Assembly: GCA_946546825.1 (NCBI GenBank)
Contig: CAMNOK010000007.1
Location: 1 to 46,617, forward strand
Reading direction: 5' to 3'
Length of the DNA stretch: 46,617 nt
Source: an uncultured bacterium
GTDB lineage: Bacteria > Bacteroidota > Bacteroidia > Bacteroidales > Bacteroidaceae
A program made the position numbers and the translations under genes. Below are positions 36,773 through 45,449 of this stretch, one piece after another; positions within the stretch are counted from its first letter, which is position 1, and the number at the start of each line of letters is the position of its first letter. The notes beneath the pieces are model-generated. The model worked only from the letters and a program-made list of their open reading frames with translations. It was not told the origin of the DNA and ran no database searches.

Positions 36773-38128
36773 CTATCCTTGCATCAGTTTGTTGAATTCA
36801 TCGAGGGAGACCGTCTTCTCGTTAAGCTTAACGACATTCTTCAGTACTTCAGTAAGTTTCACGTCGATAGCACGGTCAACAAGTCCCTGAGATGTCTCCT
36901 GTTTCTTAAGCATCTCCTGAGCGTAGTTTTCCAGATACTCGTCGGGAATGTTGGTCATACCATACTGTGCGAACTGAGCGCGGGCCTGTTCGATGGCAGC
37001 ATTCTTCACCTCTGCATCGTCAATCTTAATCTCGTTGGCGGCCACCAACTGCTCCTTGATGAGATGCCAGGTCAGCTCCTTGATGCTTCCCTCGTAGTTC
37101 TTCTCCACATAGTCGGCATCCTTATCTTTATTATTCAGCAGCATGACGCGCTTGAGGATAGCATCGGGATAGGTCAGGTTGCCAACCTTCTTCTCCATAT
37201 GCTTACGCACATCCTGCAGGAACTTGTAGTCGCTGTTGAGCACAAGCTGTTTCTTCAGGTCCTCTGCAATGCGGGCACGGAACTCCTCCTCACTCTTCAC
37301 GGCGTCCTTACCAAAGGCCTGGTCGAAAAGTTCCTGATTCACCTCTGCCTTCTTGAAGCGGCTAATCTCGGTAATCTGGTAGCTGAAGTCTGCGGTAAGG
37401 GTCTCGGCCTGCTCACGACTGATTTTCAGCAGTGAGGTGAGTTCGCCGAGGTTATCGGGATATGCTTTCTTGGGATTGAAGGTGATGATGTCGCCAAGTT
37501 TGGCACCGTCGAAGAGCTTCTTCTGATCATCCACCTTGATATACTGGGGCATCATAATGGCAGCCTCTACTGTTACGCCTCCTTCGAGGGTATTGCCCTC
37601 TGCATCCAATTCCCGCAGATCACCCTTCAGCATGTCGTTGCCCTCGTAGTTCTCGACTTTCTCATAGCTGCCCGAGCGAGAAGCATACATCTCCACCTGC
37701 TGGTCGATGAGTTTGTCATCAACATCGATGGTGTAGTAGTCTATCTTATCCTTGCCTGTGAGTTCAACCTTCATCTCAGGAGCTACAGCCACATCAAACT
37801 TAAACGTGTAAGGGGCTGCTCCCTCTATATCCACAGGTTCCTGCTGCTCTGAGGGCAGCGGCTCACCCAGCATCTGGATCTTGTTCTCCTGGATGTACTT
37901 ATACATCTCCTGTCCCACCAGCTTGTTGATAGCATCCATCTTGACAGATGCGCCAAACTGGCGTTTAATCATCCCCATGGGAGCCATGCCCGGACGGAAG
38001 CCGGGGATGTTGGCGCGCTTACGATAGTCTTTCAATGTCTTCTCGACATCGGCCTGGAAATCGGCCTCCTCCACAACGATGGTCATCAGACCATTCACTT
38101 TGTCTTGTGCTTCAAATGAAATGTTCAT
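36773..38128 (-). CDS. tig: Trigger factor
   Basis: A ribosome-bound chaperone that meets nascent chains. The 451 residues contain the ribosome-binding N-terminal domain with the signature region FRPGMAPMGMIKRQFG (near 43-58), a central PPIase-like domain that is degenerate here (MLKGDLRELDAEGNTLEGGVTVEAAIM...GDIITFNPKKAYPDN) and a helical C-terminal domain rich in charged residues, ending SLDEFNKLMQG. It has its own promoter and precedes clpP, clpX and recQ, the usual order. Confidence 0.94.
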   Translation of the reverse strand: MNISFEAQDKVNGLMTIVVEEADFQADVEKTLKDYRKRANIPGFRPGMAPMGMIKRQFGASVKMDAINKLVGQEMYKYIQENKIQMLGEPLPSEQQEPVDIEGAAPYTFKFDVAVAPEMKVELTGKDKIDYYTIDVDDKLIDQQVEMYASRSGSYEKVENYEGNDMLKGDLRELDAEGNTLEGGVTVEAAIMMPQYIKVDDQKKLFDGAKLGDIITFNPKKAYPDNLGELTSLLKISREQAETLTADFSYQITEISRFKKAEVNQELFDQAFGKDAVKSEEEFRARIAEDLKKQLVLNSDYKFLQDVRKHMEKKVGNLTYPDAILKRVMLLNNKDKDADYVEKNYEGSIKELTWHLIKEQLVAANEIKIDDAEVKNAAIEQARAQFAQYGMTNIPDEYLENYAQEMLKKQETSQGLVDRAIDVKLTEVLKNVVKLNEKTVSLDEFNKLMQG

Positions 38129-38177
38129 CTTATGTATTTACGATTTTATAATTTACGCTTGACTGAGTTTTGGGGTG

Positions 38178-38185
38178 CAAAATTA
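38178..38185 (-). promoter_or_regulatory. -7 box of tig
   Basis: The minus strand reads TAATTTTG, matching TAnnTTTG. CAA at 38202-38204 could be the -33 TTG, at a short spacing of 16. Confidence 0.4.
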
Positions 38186-38234
38186 CTAAAAATCCATTGA
38201 ACAACCTAACTTTCCCTTGGAAAAATTCAATAAT

Positions 38235-39137
38235 TCAACTCTGCATGGCGGCCTCACGCCTGCGCTTGTCCTCATCGACGATTTGGAAGTTCTTCTTACG
38301 GAGTACGAATGAGTTGGAGAGGTATTTTTCTCGAACTATCTTGTTCTCTGCCAATTCCTCGGGTTTGCCGTGGAAGAGGATGCGACCCTCGAAGAGCAGA
38401 TAGGCGCGGTCGGTGATGGAGAGAGTTTCCTGAACATTGTGGTCAGTGATGAGGATTCCGATGTTGCGGTCCTTCAGCCTCCACACAACATGCTGGATAT
38501 CTTCCACCGCAATAGGGTCAACGCCGGCGAAGGGCTCATCGAGCATGATAAACTTCGGTTCTATGGCCAGGCAGCGGGCTATCTCGCAGCGGCGGCGCTC
38601 CCCTCCAGAGAGTCGGTCACCCAGATTTTTGCGCACATGGTTCAGGTGGAACTCCACGAGCAGGCGTTCCAAGTCTTCCAGTTGCTGCTGACGGGGTTTA
38701 CCTGTCATCTCCAAGACTGAGAGGATGTTATCCTCTACCGACAGTTTGCGAAAGACTGAGGCTTCCTGAGCCAGATAGCCGATGCCCGCCTTGGCATGCA
38801 TATAGACAGGATAGTCGGTAACTTCCAGATCATGACCGTCGTTCAGATAGACATGACCGGCATTGGGTACCACCAGACCGGTGGTCATATAGAACGAGGT
38901 TGTCTTGCCGGCGCCATTAGGTCCGAGCAGACCGACAATCTCACCCTGGCGGACATGGAACGAGACACCGTTGGCTACCGTACGCTTGCCATAAATCTTC
39001 ACCAGTCCTTCTGTGCGCAACACCAGACTGTCGGGCGAACCTTGAAGCATGGGGTCAAGGGGCTTTTGCTCCTCAACAGCCTGCTGCGCGTCGCCCTTAT
39101 CCTTCTTGTCTTTCTTGAAAAAAGCAGTAATCTTCAT
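38235..39137 (-). CDS. lptB: LPS export ABC transporter ATPase LptB
   Basis: LptB powers extraction of LPS from the inner membrane toward the Lpt bridge. The 300 residues show Walker A GLLGPNGAGKTTSF, the Q-loop LAQEASVFRKLSVEDNI, signature LSGGERRRCEIARCL, Walker B FIMLDEPFAGVDP and the switch His in ITDHNV, all in LptB form. A 38-residue Lys-rich N-terminal extension (FKKDKKDKGDAQQAVEEQK) is unusual for the family. The ATG at 39137 is used; a longer frame starts with TTG at 39161 inside the promoter. It is divergent from mlaE. Confidence 0.93.
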   Translation of the reverse strand: MKITAFFKKDKKDKGDAQQAVEEQKPLDPMLQGSPDSLVLRTEGLVKIYGKRTVANGVSFHVRQGEIVGLLGPNGAGKTTSFYMTTGLVVPNAGHVYLNDGHDLEVTDYPVYMHAKAGIGYLAQEASVFRKLSVEDNILSVLEMTGKPRQQQLEDLERLLVEFHLNHVRKNLGDRLSGGERRRCEIARCLAIEPKFIMLDEPFAGVDPIAVEDIQHVVWRLKDRNIGILITDHNVQETLSITDRAYLLFEGRILFHGKPEELAENKIVREKYLSNSFVLRKKNFQIVDEDKRRREAAMQS

Positions 39138-39158
39138 CTTTCGATTCGTATTTGCCGA

Positions 39159-39166
39159 CAAAATTA
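39159..39166 (-). promoter_or_regulatory. -7 box of lptB
   Basis: The minus strand reads TAATTTTG, matching TAnnTTTG, 21 bases before the chosen lptB ATG. No clear -33 element. Confidence 0.4.
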
Positions 39167-39241
39167 CTAAAAAACTGCCAAATTATAGCACATCACACGA
39201 AAAACTATGTCTAATATTGCAGTTTTTAAACAGAATTTGGT

Positions 39242-39249
39242 TACTTTTG
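39242..39249 (+). promoter_or_regulatory. -7 box of mlaE-mlaF
   Basis: TACTTTTG matches TAnnTTTG. TTG at 39217-39219 may be the -33 element, at a long spacing of 22. It ends 23 bases before the mlaE ATG. Confidence 0.5.
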
Positions 39250-39272
39250 CATCGCTAAAGAACTGAAGAAAC

Positions 39273-40019
39273 ATGCTGATTATCCATTTTCTAAAGACCT
39301 TCGGAAGCTATCTGATTCTCATGGGCCGCACGTTTGCACGGCCTGAACGCTTCCGCATGTTCTGGAAACAATATGTCAGGGAGATGATGCAGCTGGGCAT
39401 TGATTCCATCCCCATCGTGCTGCTGATTTCCTTCGGCTTCGGTGCCATCATCTGCATCCAGATGAAACTGAACATCCAGAGTCCCTGGATGCCCCGCTGG
39501 GTGTCGGGCTACACCACGCGTGAAATCATGTTGTTGGAGTTTTCCTCATCCATCATGTGTCTGATTCTGGCCGGCAAGGTGGGGTCAAACATTGCATCGG
39601 AGATTGGCTTCATGCGCATCTCACAACAGTTGGATGCTCTGGAGATCATGGGCATCAACTCCGCCTCCTACGTCATCCTGCCAAAGATTTTAGGGTTTGT
39701 CACCATCATGCCCATCCTGGTGATTTTCTCCACTGCCATGGGCATCGTGGGGGCCTACTCCACTGCCTACATCGGACATATCATCACCCCTGAAGACCTC
39801 ACTGTAGGATTGCTGCACGACTTCAATCCCTGGTTCGTGTGGATGAGTATCATCAAGAGTCTGGCCTTCGCATTCATCATCGCAAGTGTATCATCGTTTT
39901 ATGGCTACACCGTCAAGGGTGGTGCCGTGGAAGTGGGCAAGGCATCGACCGATGCCGTGGTCAACAGCTCCATCGTCACCTTGTTCTCCAATGTCTTCCT
40001 AACCGAACTGCTGTCATGA
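39273..40019 (+). CDS. mlaE: MlaE-family ABC transporter permease
   Basis: The 248-residue permease of the Mla phospholipid-transport system. Several membrane segments are visible (SIPIVLLISFGFGAIICIQMKL, LLEFSSSIMCLILAGKVGSNI, GFVTIMPILVIFSTAMGIVG, SLAFAFIIASVSSFYGYTVKGG), together with the family segments SNIASEIGFMRISQQLDALEIMGINS and VKGGAVEVGKASTDAVVNSSIV. It overlaps mlaF by ATGA, so the two are translationally linked. The substrate-binding MlaD and MlaB-type partners are not in the window. The complex maintains outer-membrane lipid asymmetry in E. coli; the direction of transport is debated. Confidence 0.92.
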   Translation: MLIIHFLKTFGSYLILMGRTFARPERFRMFWKQYVREMMQLGIDSIPIVLLISFGFGAIICIQMKLNIQSPWMPRWVSGYTTREIMLLEFSSSIMCLILAGKVGSNIASEIGFMRISQQLDALEIMGINSASYVILPKILGFVTIMPILVIFSTAMGIVGAYSTAYIGHIITPEDLTVGLLHDFNPWFVWMSIIKSLAFAFIIASVSSFYGYTVKGGAVEVGKASTDAVVNSSIVTLFSNVFLTELLS

Positions 40020-40798
40020 TAGAAGTCAAGAACCTATATAAAAGTTTTGATGACAAGGAGGTGCTTCACAACATCAACTGTGTCTTTGAGGACGGCAAGA
40101 CCAACCTCATTATCGGACAATCGGGCTCAGGCAAGACGGTACTGATGAAGAATCTGGTGGGACTGCTCTCGCCCACGAGCGGTGAGGTACTCTATGATGG
40201 GCGCGACTTTGTAAAGATGAGCAAGAAGGAGAAAGTGCACATGCGCCGTGAGATGGGCATGATTTTCCAGAGTGCTGCTCTCTTCGACTCTCTCTCTGTT
40301 CTGGAGAACGTGATGTTTCCCCTCGACATTTTCTCACCCATGACACTGCGCGAAAGGAAACAACGGGCCATGGAATGCCTCGAACGAGTCAATCTGCGAG
40401 ATACAGAGAACAAATATCCAGCCGAGATTTCCGGCGGCATGCAGAAGCGTGTAGCCATCGCCCGCGCCATCGTATTAAACCCCAAGTACCTGTTCTGCGA
40501 CGAGCCGAACAGCGGACTGGACCCAAAGACGTCACTGGTCATCGACAATCTGCTGTCAAGTATCACCCACGACCTTAACATAACGACCATCATCAACACC
40601 CACGACATGAACTCCGTCATGGGCATCGGAGAAAGCATCAACTTCATTTATAAAGGGGAAATCAACTGGCAGGGGGTGAGCGGCGACATCATGCTATCGA
40701 CCAACAAGCGGCTGACAGACTTCATCTTTGCCTCTGACCTGCTGAAGGAGATGCGCGAGACGGTCATCCAACATCAGCAGCAAGAAAAAAAGAGCTAA
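40016..40798 (+). CDS. mlaF: MlaF-family ABC transporter ATPase
   Basis: The 260-residue ATPase shows Walker A GQSGSGKTVL (near 35-44), Q-loop FQSAALFDSLSVLENVMFPLD, signature ISGGMQKRVAIARAI, Walker B YLFCDEPNSGLDP and switch His NTHDMNS, in the form typical of MlaF. Translation starts at the ATG at 40016 inside the mlaE stop; a longer upstream frame is out of register with mlaE and has no family match. It is convergent with the small lipoprotein gene. Confidence 0.93.
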   Translation: MIEVKNLYKSFDDKEVLHNINCVFEDGKTNLIIGQSGSGKTVLMKNLVGLLSPTSGEVLYDGRDFVKMSKKEKVHMRREMGMIFQSAALFDSLSVLENVMFPLDIFSPMTLRERKQRAMECLERVNLRDTENKYPAEISGGMQKRVAIARAIVLNPKYLFCDEPNSGLDPKTSLVIDNLLSSITHDLNITTIINTHDMNSVMGIGESINFIYKGEINWQGVSGDIMLSTNKRLTDFIFASDLLKEMRETVIQHQQQEKKS

Positions 40799-40822
40799 CG
40801 CCACCAACAGACTGTTGGCATG

Positions 40823-41245
40823 CTAACGCAGATACCACAGGCCCTTGTCTTCCACCATGGGGACAAGGGTCTCTTCGTTGGTGGAGTCGCCATAGATAAA
40901 GACCATGAAGACATCGGCCCGATGGCTGGCGGTGTCGGCTTTGGCATTCACGACACGCACCTCGCGGATGCCGCCGTGCTCGCGCTGCTGCTGCCGCATG
41001 AACATGCGGGCGTTGGTCACCAGTTGTGCGCGATAGCCTTCGGGAATACGCTCTGGCTGATAGTGTCCATCCACCCATTCCTCATACTTGCCTTCCAACA
41101 GATAGTCATAATACTGTTTAGCAGTCTCTCCAGCCAAAGTGTCGGCATCGGGTTTCGAAGAACAGCCCATGAAGACAAAAAAAACTATCACCAAGCCAAA
41201 GGCAATCTTATCGCATGAACATTTCATATCTTTCACGATCTTCAT
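40823..41245 (-). CDS. Small lipoprotein, DUF4878-like
   Basis: The 140-residue product has a lipoprotein signal ending VFFVFMGCSSK (Cys 28). The mature 110 residues (ETAKQYYDYLLEGKYEEWVDGHYQPERIPEGYRAQLVTN...RADVFMVFIYGDSTNEETLVPMVEDKGLWYLR) resemble the NTF2-like fold of DUF4878. A second ATG at 41227 (MKCSCDKIAF) would give a normal signal length and may be the true start. It lies 7 bases after der, suggesting co-transcription. Function is unknown. Confidence 0.75.
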   Translation of the reverse strand: MKIVKDMKCSCDKIAFGLVIVFFVFMGCSSKPDADTLAGETAKQYYDYLLEGKYEEWVDGHYQPERIPEGYRAQLVTNARMFMRQQQREHGGIREVRVVNAKADTASHRADVFMVFIYGDSTNEETLVPMVEDKGLWYLR

Positions 41246-41252
41246 TCAACTC

Positions 41253-42566
41253 CTACTTTTGGCGCACAAAGACATTGATGGGACATCCCGTCATCGGCCA
41301 ATTCTCACGAATCTTGTTCTCAAGAAATCGGCGATATGGTTCCTTGACATACTGCGGCAGATTGGCATAGAACACAAAAGTAGGAATCTGGGTGTCAGGA
41401 ATCTGGGTGCAATACTTGATTTTGATATATTTGCCCTTGATACTGGGTGGCGGGAATGACTCGATGAGGGGAAGCATCACCTCGTTGAGTTTGGTGGTGC
41501 CGACACGGGCCTTGCGGTTGAGATACACCTGCTTGGCAGTCTCCAGGACCTTGAAGATGCGCTGCTTGGTCAGAGCCGAGGCGAAGATAATGGGGAAATC
41601 AACAAACGGAGCCATTCGTTGGCGAATGGCATTCTCGAAAGTCTTGATGACAATCTGCGACTTATCCTCTACAAGGTCCCACTTGTTCACCACGACAACG
41701 AGCGACTTGTTGTTCTTCTGGATAATCTGGAAGATGTTCATGTCCTGCGCCTCTATGCCCCGGGTAGCATCAATCATCAGTATGCAGACATCGGAGTTTT
41801 CAATAGCTCTGATGGAGCGCATCACGCTGTAGAACTCCAAATCTTCCGACACCTTGTTCTTACGACGGATGCCTGCGGTATCAACCAGATAGAAGTCGAA
41901 GCCGAACTTGTCATATTTCGTATAGATGCTGTCACGGGTTGTTCCGGCAATGTCGGTCACGATATGGCGGTCCTCACCGATGAAGGCATTGATGAGGCTC
42001 GACTTCCCTGCATTCGGACGTCCCACCACAGCAAAGCGCGGTATGCCGCTCTCGGTGTCTTCCTCCTCCCTGCCAGGCATCTTCTCCAGCACCAGGTCGA
42101 GCAAGTCACCGGTGCCACTTCCCGTTGCAGCACTGACACACATGGGGTCACCCAGTCCCAGCTTATAGAAGTCATACTGATAGTAAAGGTCTTTTCCGTC
42201 ATCAGCTTTATTGGCAACGAGGATAACGGGAAGTTTCGTACGGCGCAGGATGAGGGCTACGTCCATGTCGAGGTCAGTGACACCGTTCTTGATATCTACC
42301 AGAAACAACACCAGGTCGGCCTCTTCGGTAGCCACCATCACCTGTTTGCGAATCTCCTCCTCAAAGACATCATCGGAGTTTACCACCCAGCCACCGGTGT
42401 CAACCACGGAGAACTCACGTCCGTTCCAGTCACATTTTCCATACTGACGATCGCGGGTTGTTCCGGCTTCATCGCTGACAATAGCCTGACGACTCTTGGT
42501 CAGACGATTGAACAAGGTTGACTTGCCCACGTTCGGGCGTCCTACTATCGCTACTAAATTTGCCAT
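41253..42566 (-). CDS. der: GTPase Der (EngA), 50S subunit assembly
   Basis: The 437 residues contain two successive GTPase domains: [13 protein letters not shown] and NKAD in the first; [13 protein letters not shown] and NKWD in the second, followed by the KH-like C-terminal domain ([32 protein letters not shown]). Der acts in late 50S ribosome assembly. It lies 45 bases after era and has its own -7 box. Confidence 0.97.
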   Translation of the reverse strand: MANLVAIVGRPNVGKSTLFNRLTKSRQAIVSDEAGTTRDRQYGKCDWNGREFSVVDTGGWVVNSDDVFEEEIRKQVMVATEEADLVLFLVDIKNGVTDLDMDVALILRRTKLPVILVANKADDGKDLYYQYDFYKLGLGDPMCVSAATGSGTGDLLDLVLEKMPGREEEDTESGIPRFAVVGRPNAGKSSLINAFIGEDRHIVTDIAGTTRDSIYTKYDKFGFDFYLVDTAGIRRKNKVSEDLEFYSVMRSIRAIENSDVCILMIDATRGIEAQDMNIFQIIQKNNKSLVVVVNKWDLVEDKSQIVIKTFENAIRQRMAPFVDFPIIFASALTKQRIFKVLETAKQVYLNRKARVGTTKLNEVMLPLIESFPPPSIKGKYIKIKYCTQIPDTQIPTFVFYANLPQYVKEPYRRFLENKIRENWPMTGCPINVFVRQK

Positions 42567-42584
42567 ATTCTTTTATTTTGCCTA

Positions 42585-42592
42585 CAAAGTTA
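42585..42592 (-). promoter_or_regulatory. -7 box of der
   Basis: The minus strand reads TAACTTTG, matching TAnnTTTG, in the era-der gap, 19 bases before the der ATG. No clear -33 element, so der may have its own transcript in addition to read-through from era. Confidence 0.45.
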
Positions 42593-42611
42593 ACTAATTG
42601 GGGGACTATTG

Positions 42612-43535
42612 CTATTCGGGGTTATAACCGAAGTTGTCGAGTTCCTTTTTGGATGACCGCCAGTCTTTATCCACTTTGACAAAGGTGGAAAGGTGTATCT
42701 TCTTGTCAAAGAACTTCTCCAAGGCCTTCCGGCTCTCCATGCCAACCTTCTTCAGGGCCACCCCCTGATGACCAATGATAATTCCCTTCTGGGATTCTCG
42801 TTCCACATAGATGATGGCACTGATATCTATGCGCCGGTCTGTCTCTTTAAAACTCTCTACCACCACCTCCACGCTGTAAGGAATCTCCTTGTCGTAATAG
42901 AGGAGAATCTTCTCGCGGATAATCTCTGAGACAAAGAAGCGGGCAGGCTTGTCGGTAAGCTGTTCCTTGTCGAAGTAGGCCGGACTCTCCGGCAGCATTT
43001 CCCGAATGCGCTTGAGCAGTATGTCAATACCAAACTTATTCTTCGCCGAGATGGGAAGAATCTCAGCCTGAGGCAACAGCGAATGCCATTTGGTGACAAT
43101 GTCGCCGAGCACTTCCTGGACGTTCTGAGTCTTCTGGCTATTAGGAGAATTCTGAAGTTCATCTATTTTGTTGATGAGCAGCAACACCGGTATCTGCATT
43201 TTCTGCACTTTCTCCAAGAAGTCCATGTTTTTCTCCGGACTCTCTATGACATCTGTCACATAGAGTAGGATATCTGCGTCTTTCAAGGCCGACTCCGAGA
43301 AAGCCAACATTGACTCCTGGAGTTTGTAGTTGGGTTTCAATACGCCAGGAGTGTCAGAAAACACAATCTGCATATCAGGGGTGTTGACAATACCCATGAT
43401 GCGGTGGCGTGTTGTCTGCGACTTGAAAGTAGCAATAGAAATACGCTCACCAACCAACTGGTTCATGAGCGTACTTTTACCTACGTTGGGGTTGCCAACG
43501 ATGTTGACAAATCCAGCTTTATGATTATTCGTCAT
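42612..43535 (-). CDS. era: GTPase Era, 30S subunit assembly
   Basis: The 307 residues show G1 GNPNVGKST, G3 DTPG, G4 NKID and the C-terminal KH domain (GIIIGHQGVALKKVGMESRKALEKFFDKKIHLSTFVKV) that binds the 3' end of 16S rRNA. It follows fabH by 21 bases. Confidence 0.97.
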   Translation of the reverse strand: MTNNHKAGFVNIVGNPNVGKSTLMNQLVGERISIATFKSQTTRHRIMGIVNTPDMQIVFSDTPGVLKPNYKLQESMLAFSESALKDADILLYVTDVIESPEKNMDFLEKVQKMQIPVLLLINKIDELQNSPNSQKTQNVQEVLGDIVTKWHSLLPQAEILPISAKNKFGIDILLKRIREMLPESPAYFDKEQLTDKPARFFVSEIIREKILLYYDKEIPYSVEVVVESFKETDRRIDISAIIYVERESQKGIIIGHQGVALKKVGMESRKALEKFFDKKIHLSTFVKVDKDWRSSKKELDNFGYNPE

Positions 43536-43556
43536 TAGTAATTTGTCATTTCAGAT

Positions 43557-44564
43557 TCATCGTTTACGGCCATCGTATGCCCACTTGTAGTAAGTGGCTC
43601 CATGAACAAAACCTGCACCAAATGCCGTGAAGATCACGTTGTCGCCCTTCTTCAGGTTGGCTTCATGATCCCAGATAGCCAGTGGAATCGTGGCAGCACT
43701 GGTGTTACCGTAGCGTTCAATATTGACAACGACCTTCTCCATAGGGATGTCCACGCGTTTGGCAACGGCTTCGATGATACGCTGGTTGGCCTCGTGAGGT
43801 ATCACCCAGTCCACGTCATCAGCAGTCAGGTTATTATCCTTCATAACCTTCAGCACGTCATCTCCCATATTGGTAACCGCATAGCGAAACACCGTGCGCC
43901 CCTCCTGATAGAGGTAGTGCAGGCGATGATCCACCGTAAAGTGTGACGGCGGACAAACAGAACCACCGGCCTTCATGTGAAGGAAAGGCAAGCCTTTACC
44001 GTCTGTACGGAAGAACGAATTCTGCAATCCGTAGCCTTCTTCATCAGTGGCTTCCACGAGAACGGCGCCCGCACCGTCACCGAAGAGTACGCAGGTCTGA
44101 CGGTCTGTGTAATCGACCATCGAGGACATCTTGTCAGCTCCGATGACAATGATCTTCTTATAGCGTCCGCTTTGTATCATGGACGATGCCACGTCGAGCG
44201 TGTACATAAATCCACAGCAGGCTGCTGAGAAGTCGAAGGCAAAAGCATTCTTCAATCCCAGCTTACCCAACACGATGGATGCCGTTGACGGAAACTTATA
44301 ATCAGGCGTTGTGGTGGTGACAATCAGTGCATCAATGGTATCGGGATCAACGCCTGTCTTCTCGATAAGCTGTTTGGCAGCCTTGCGGGCCATATAACTG
44401 GTACCGAGCCCCTCCTCAGTGAGGATGTGACGCTCCTTGATACCGACACGCGTCATAATCCACTCGTCACTGGTGTCCACCATGCGCGCCAACTCCTCAT
44501 TATCAAGAATATAGTCGGGCACATAGCCACCCACGCCGGTGATTATCGCATTGATTTTTCCCAT
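43557..44564 (-). CDS. fabH: 3-oxoacyl-ACP synthase III
   Basis: Starts fatty-acid chains by joining acetyl-CoA or branched acyl-CoA to malonyl-ACP. The 335 residues include the catalytic Cys in FDFSAACCGFMYTLDVA (near 112-118), His in VIPHEANQRI (near 250) and Asn in ERYGNTSAATIPLA (near 284). It follows rpmF by 10 bases, the usual arrangement. Confidence 0.96.
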   Translation of the reverse strand: MGKINAIITGVGGYVPDYILDNEELARMVDTSDEWIMTRVGIKERHILTEEGLGTSYMARKAAKQLIEKTGVDPDTIDALIVTTTTPDYKFPSTASIVLGKLGLKNAFAFDFSAACCGFMYTLDVASSMIQSGRYKKIIVIGADKMSSMVDYTDRQTCVLFGDGAGAVLVEATDEEGYGLQNSFFRTDGKGLPFLHMKAGGSVCPPSHFTVDHRLHYLYQEGRTVFRYAVTNMGDDVLKVMKDNNLTADDVDWVIPHEANQRIIEAVAKRVDIPMEKVVVNIERYGNTSAATIPLAIWDHEANLKKGDNVIFTAFGAGFVHGATYYKWAYDGRKR

Positions 44565-44574
44565 TGACTAATGA

Positions 44575-44760
44575 TTACTCTGCAACTTCCTTGACGATGG
44601 CTACCTTGCCTCTGTAGTAACCACATGTCGGGCATACCGTGTGATATACATAGTATGCACCACAGTTAGGACATACTGCCAATGTAGGGGCTACGGCCTT
44701 GTCGTGAGTTCTTCTTTTAAGTGTACGAGTCTTTGACTGTCTTCTTTTAGGATGTGCCAT
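44575..44760 (-). CDS. rpmF: 50S ribosomal protein L32
   Basis: The 61-residue protein begins MAHPKRRQSKTRTLKRRTH and has a zinc ribbon CPNCGAYYVYHTVCPTCGYY, the L32 pattern with four Cys. It lies between yceD and fabH, as in many bacteria. Confidence 0.97.
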   Translation of the reverse strand: MAHPKRRQSKTRTLKRRTHDKAVAPTLAVCPNCGAYYVYHTVCPTCGYYRGKVAIVKEVAE

Positions 44761-44816
44761 AATTCTTAACTATTTTAATAATTTACATTTTACGTTTTCT
44801 GGGCGAGGAGTATTTC

Positions 44817-45341
44817 TCACTCTTCGCTCTTCATTTTCAAGTCTCTCAGTTTTTCCCAGCGAGGGTCAACGGCCTTCTCACCTTCCTGTTCGCCGCTTCG
44901 GGCAGCGCTGTGCTCTTCGAGCAACTTACTCATCGCAGGGTTGCATTTTCCAGGTGCATGCACATGCTTGATGGGAATGGCGAGCGCTATGAACTCGTAG
45001 ATGAGCCATGCCACGTCGAGTATTCCTTCGTCCTCGGCAATGATGATGACATCATCCTCCTCTCTGTAGTCTTCACCGAACTTCACCAGGATTTCATCCG
45101 TAGTGTCGATCGGCAGATCCATGTCGTCAAGACACAAATCACAGGGGACATGCAGGATTCCTACCGTGTGGAAGCGAAGCTTGAAGAAGCCGGACGACCG
45201 GTTGACAACAACCTGCGTCCGAAGCTCTCCGCTCCTCACGTCGGGAGCATCGATGGCCTCGAAGAAACCTTTGTCCAGACTGTATTCCAGCGTAGTGGAG
45301 TCTTCTTTCAGTCCTTTCAAATCAATCTTAAAGGTATCCAT
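44817..45341 (-). CDS. yceD: YceD (DUF177) family protein
   Basis: This family is linked with 23S rRNA maturation and is found next to rpmF. The 174-residue product has CDLCLDDMDLPIDTTDEILVKFGEDY near residue 72 and the typical C-terminal VAWLIYEFIALAIPIKHVHAPGKCNPAM. The ATG at 45341 (MDTFKIDLKG) is preferred to one at 45350, because the promoter -7 box ends only 7 bases before 45350. It leads the yceD-rpmF-fabH-era-der operon. Confidence 0.9.
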   Translation of the reverse strand: MDTFKIDLKGLKEDSTTLEYSLDKGFFEAIDAPDVRSGELRTQVVVNRSSGFFKLRFHTVGILHVPCDLCLDDMDLPIDTTDEILVKFGEDYREEDDVIIIAEDEGILDVAWLIYEFIALAIPIKHVHAPGKCNPAMSKLLEEHSAARSGEQEGEKAVDPRWEKLRDLKMKSEE

Positions 45342-45357
45342 ACTACACATCGGGCTG

Positions 45358-45390
45358 CAAAGTTACAACTTTTTTCCGAGATATGACAAA
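45358..45390 (-). promoter_or_regulatory. Promoter of the yceD-rpmF-fabH-era operon
   Basis: On the minus strand TTTG (complement of 45387-45390) is followed after 21 bases by TAACTTTG (complement of 45358-45365), a full match. The transcript would start very near the coding region, giving a leader of about ten bases. Confidence 0.7.
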
Positions 45391-45449
45391 ATAAATCTTG
45401 TTTTTTTAGGTACGACAGGTTAATGTTTATTGCATGATGCATTAATTTT

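Noticed and set aside
40804..40818. Short hairpin between mlaF and the small lipoprotein
   Set aside because: CCAACAG/CTGTTGG has a one-base loop and no T-run on either strand, so a terminator call is not supported.
41619..42521. 300-residue plus-strand frame
   Set aside because: Antisense to der, which has both GTPase domains intact.
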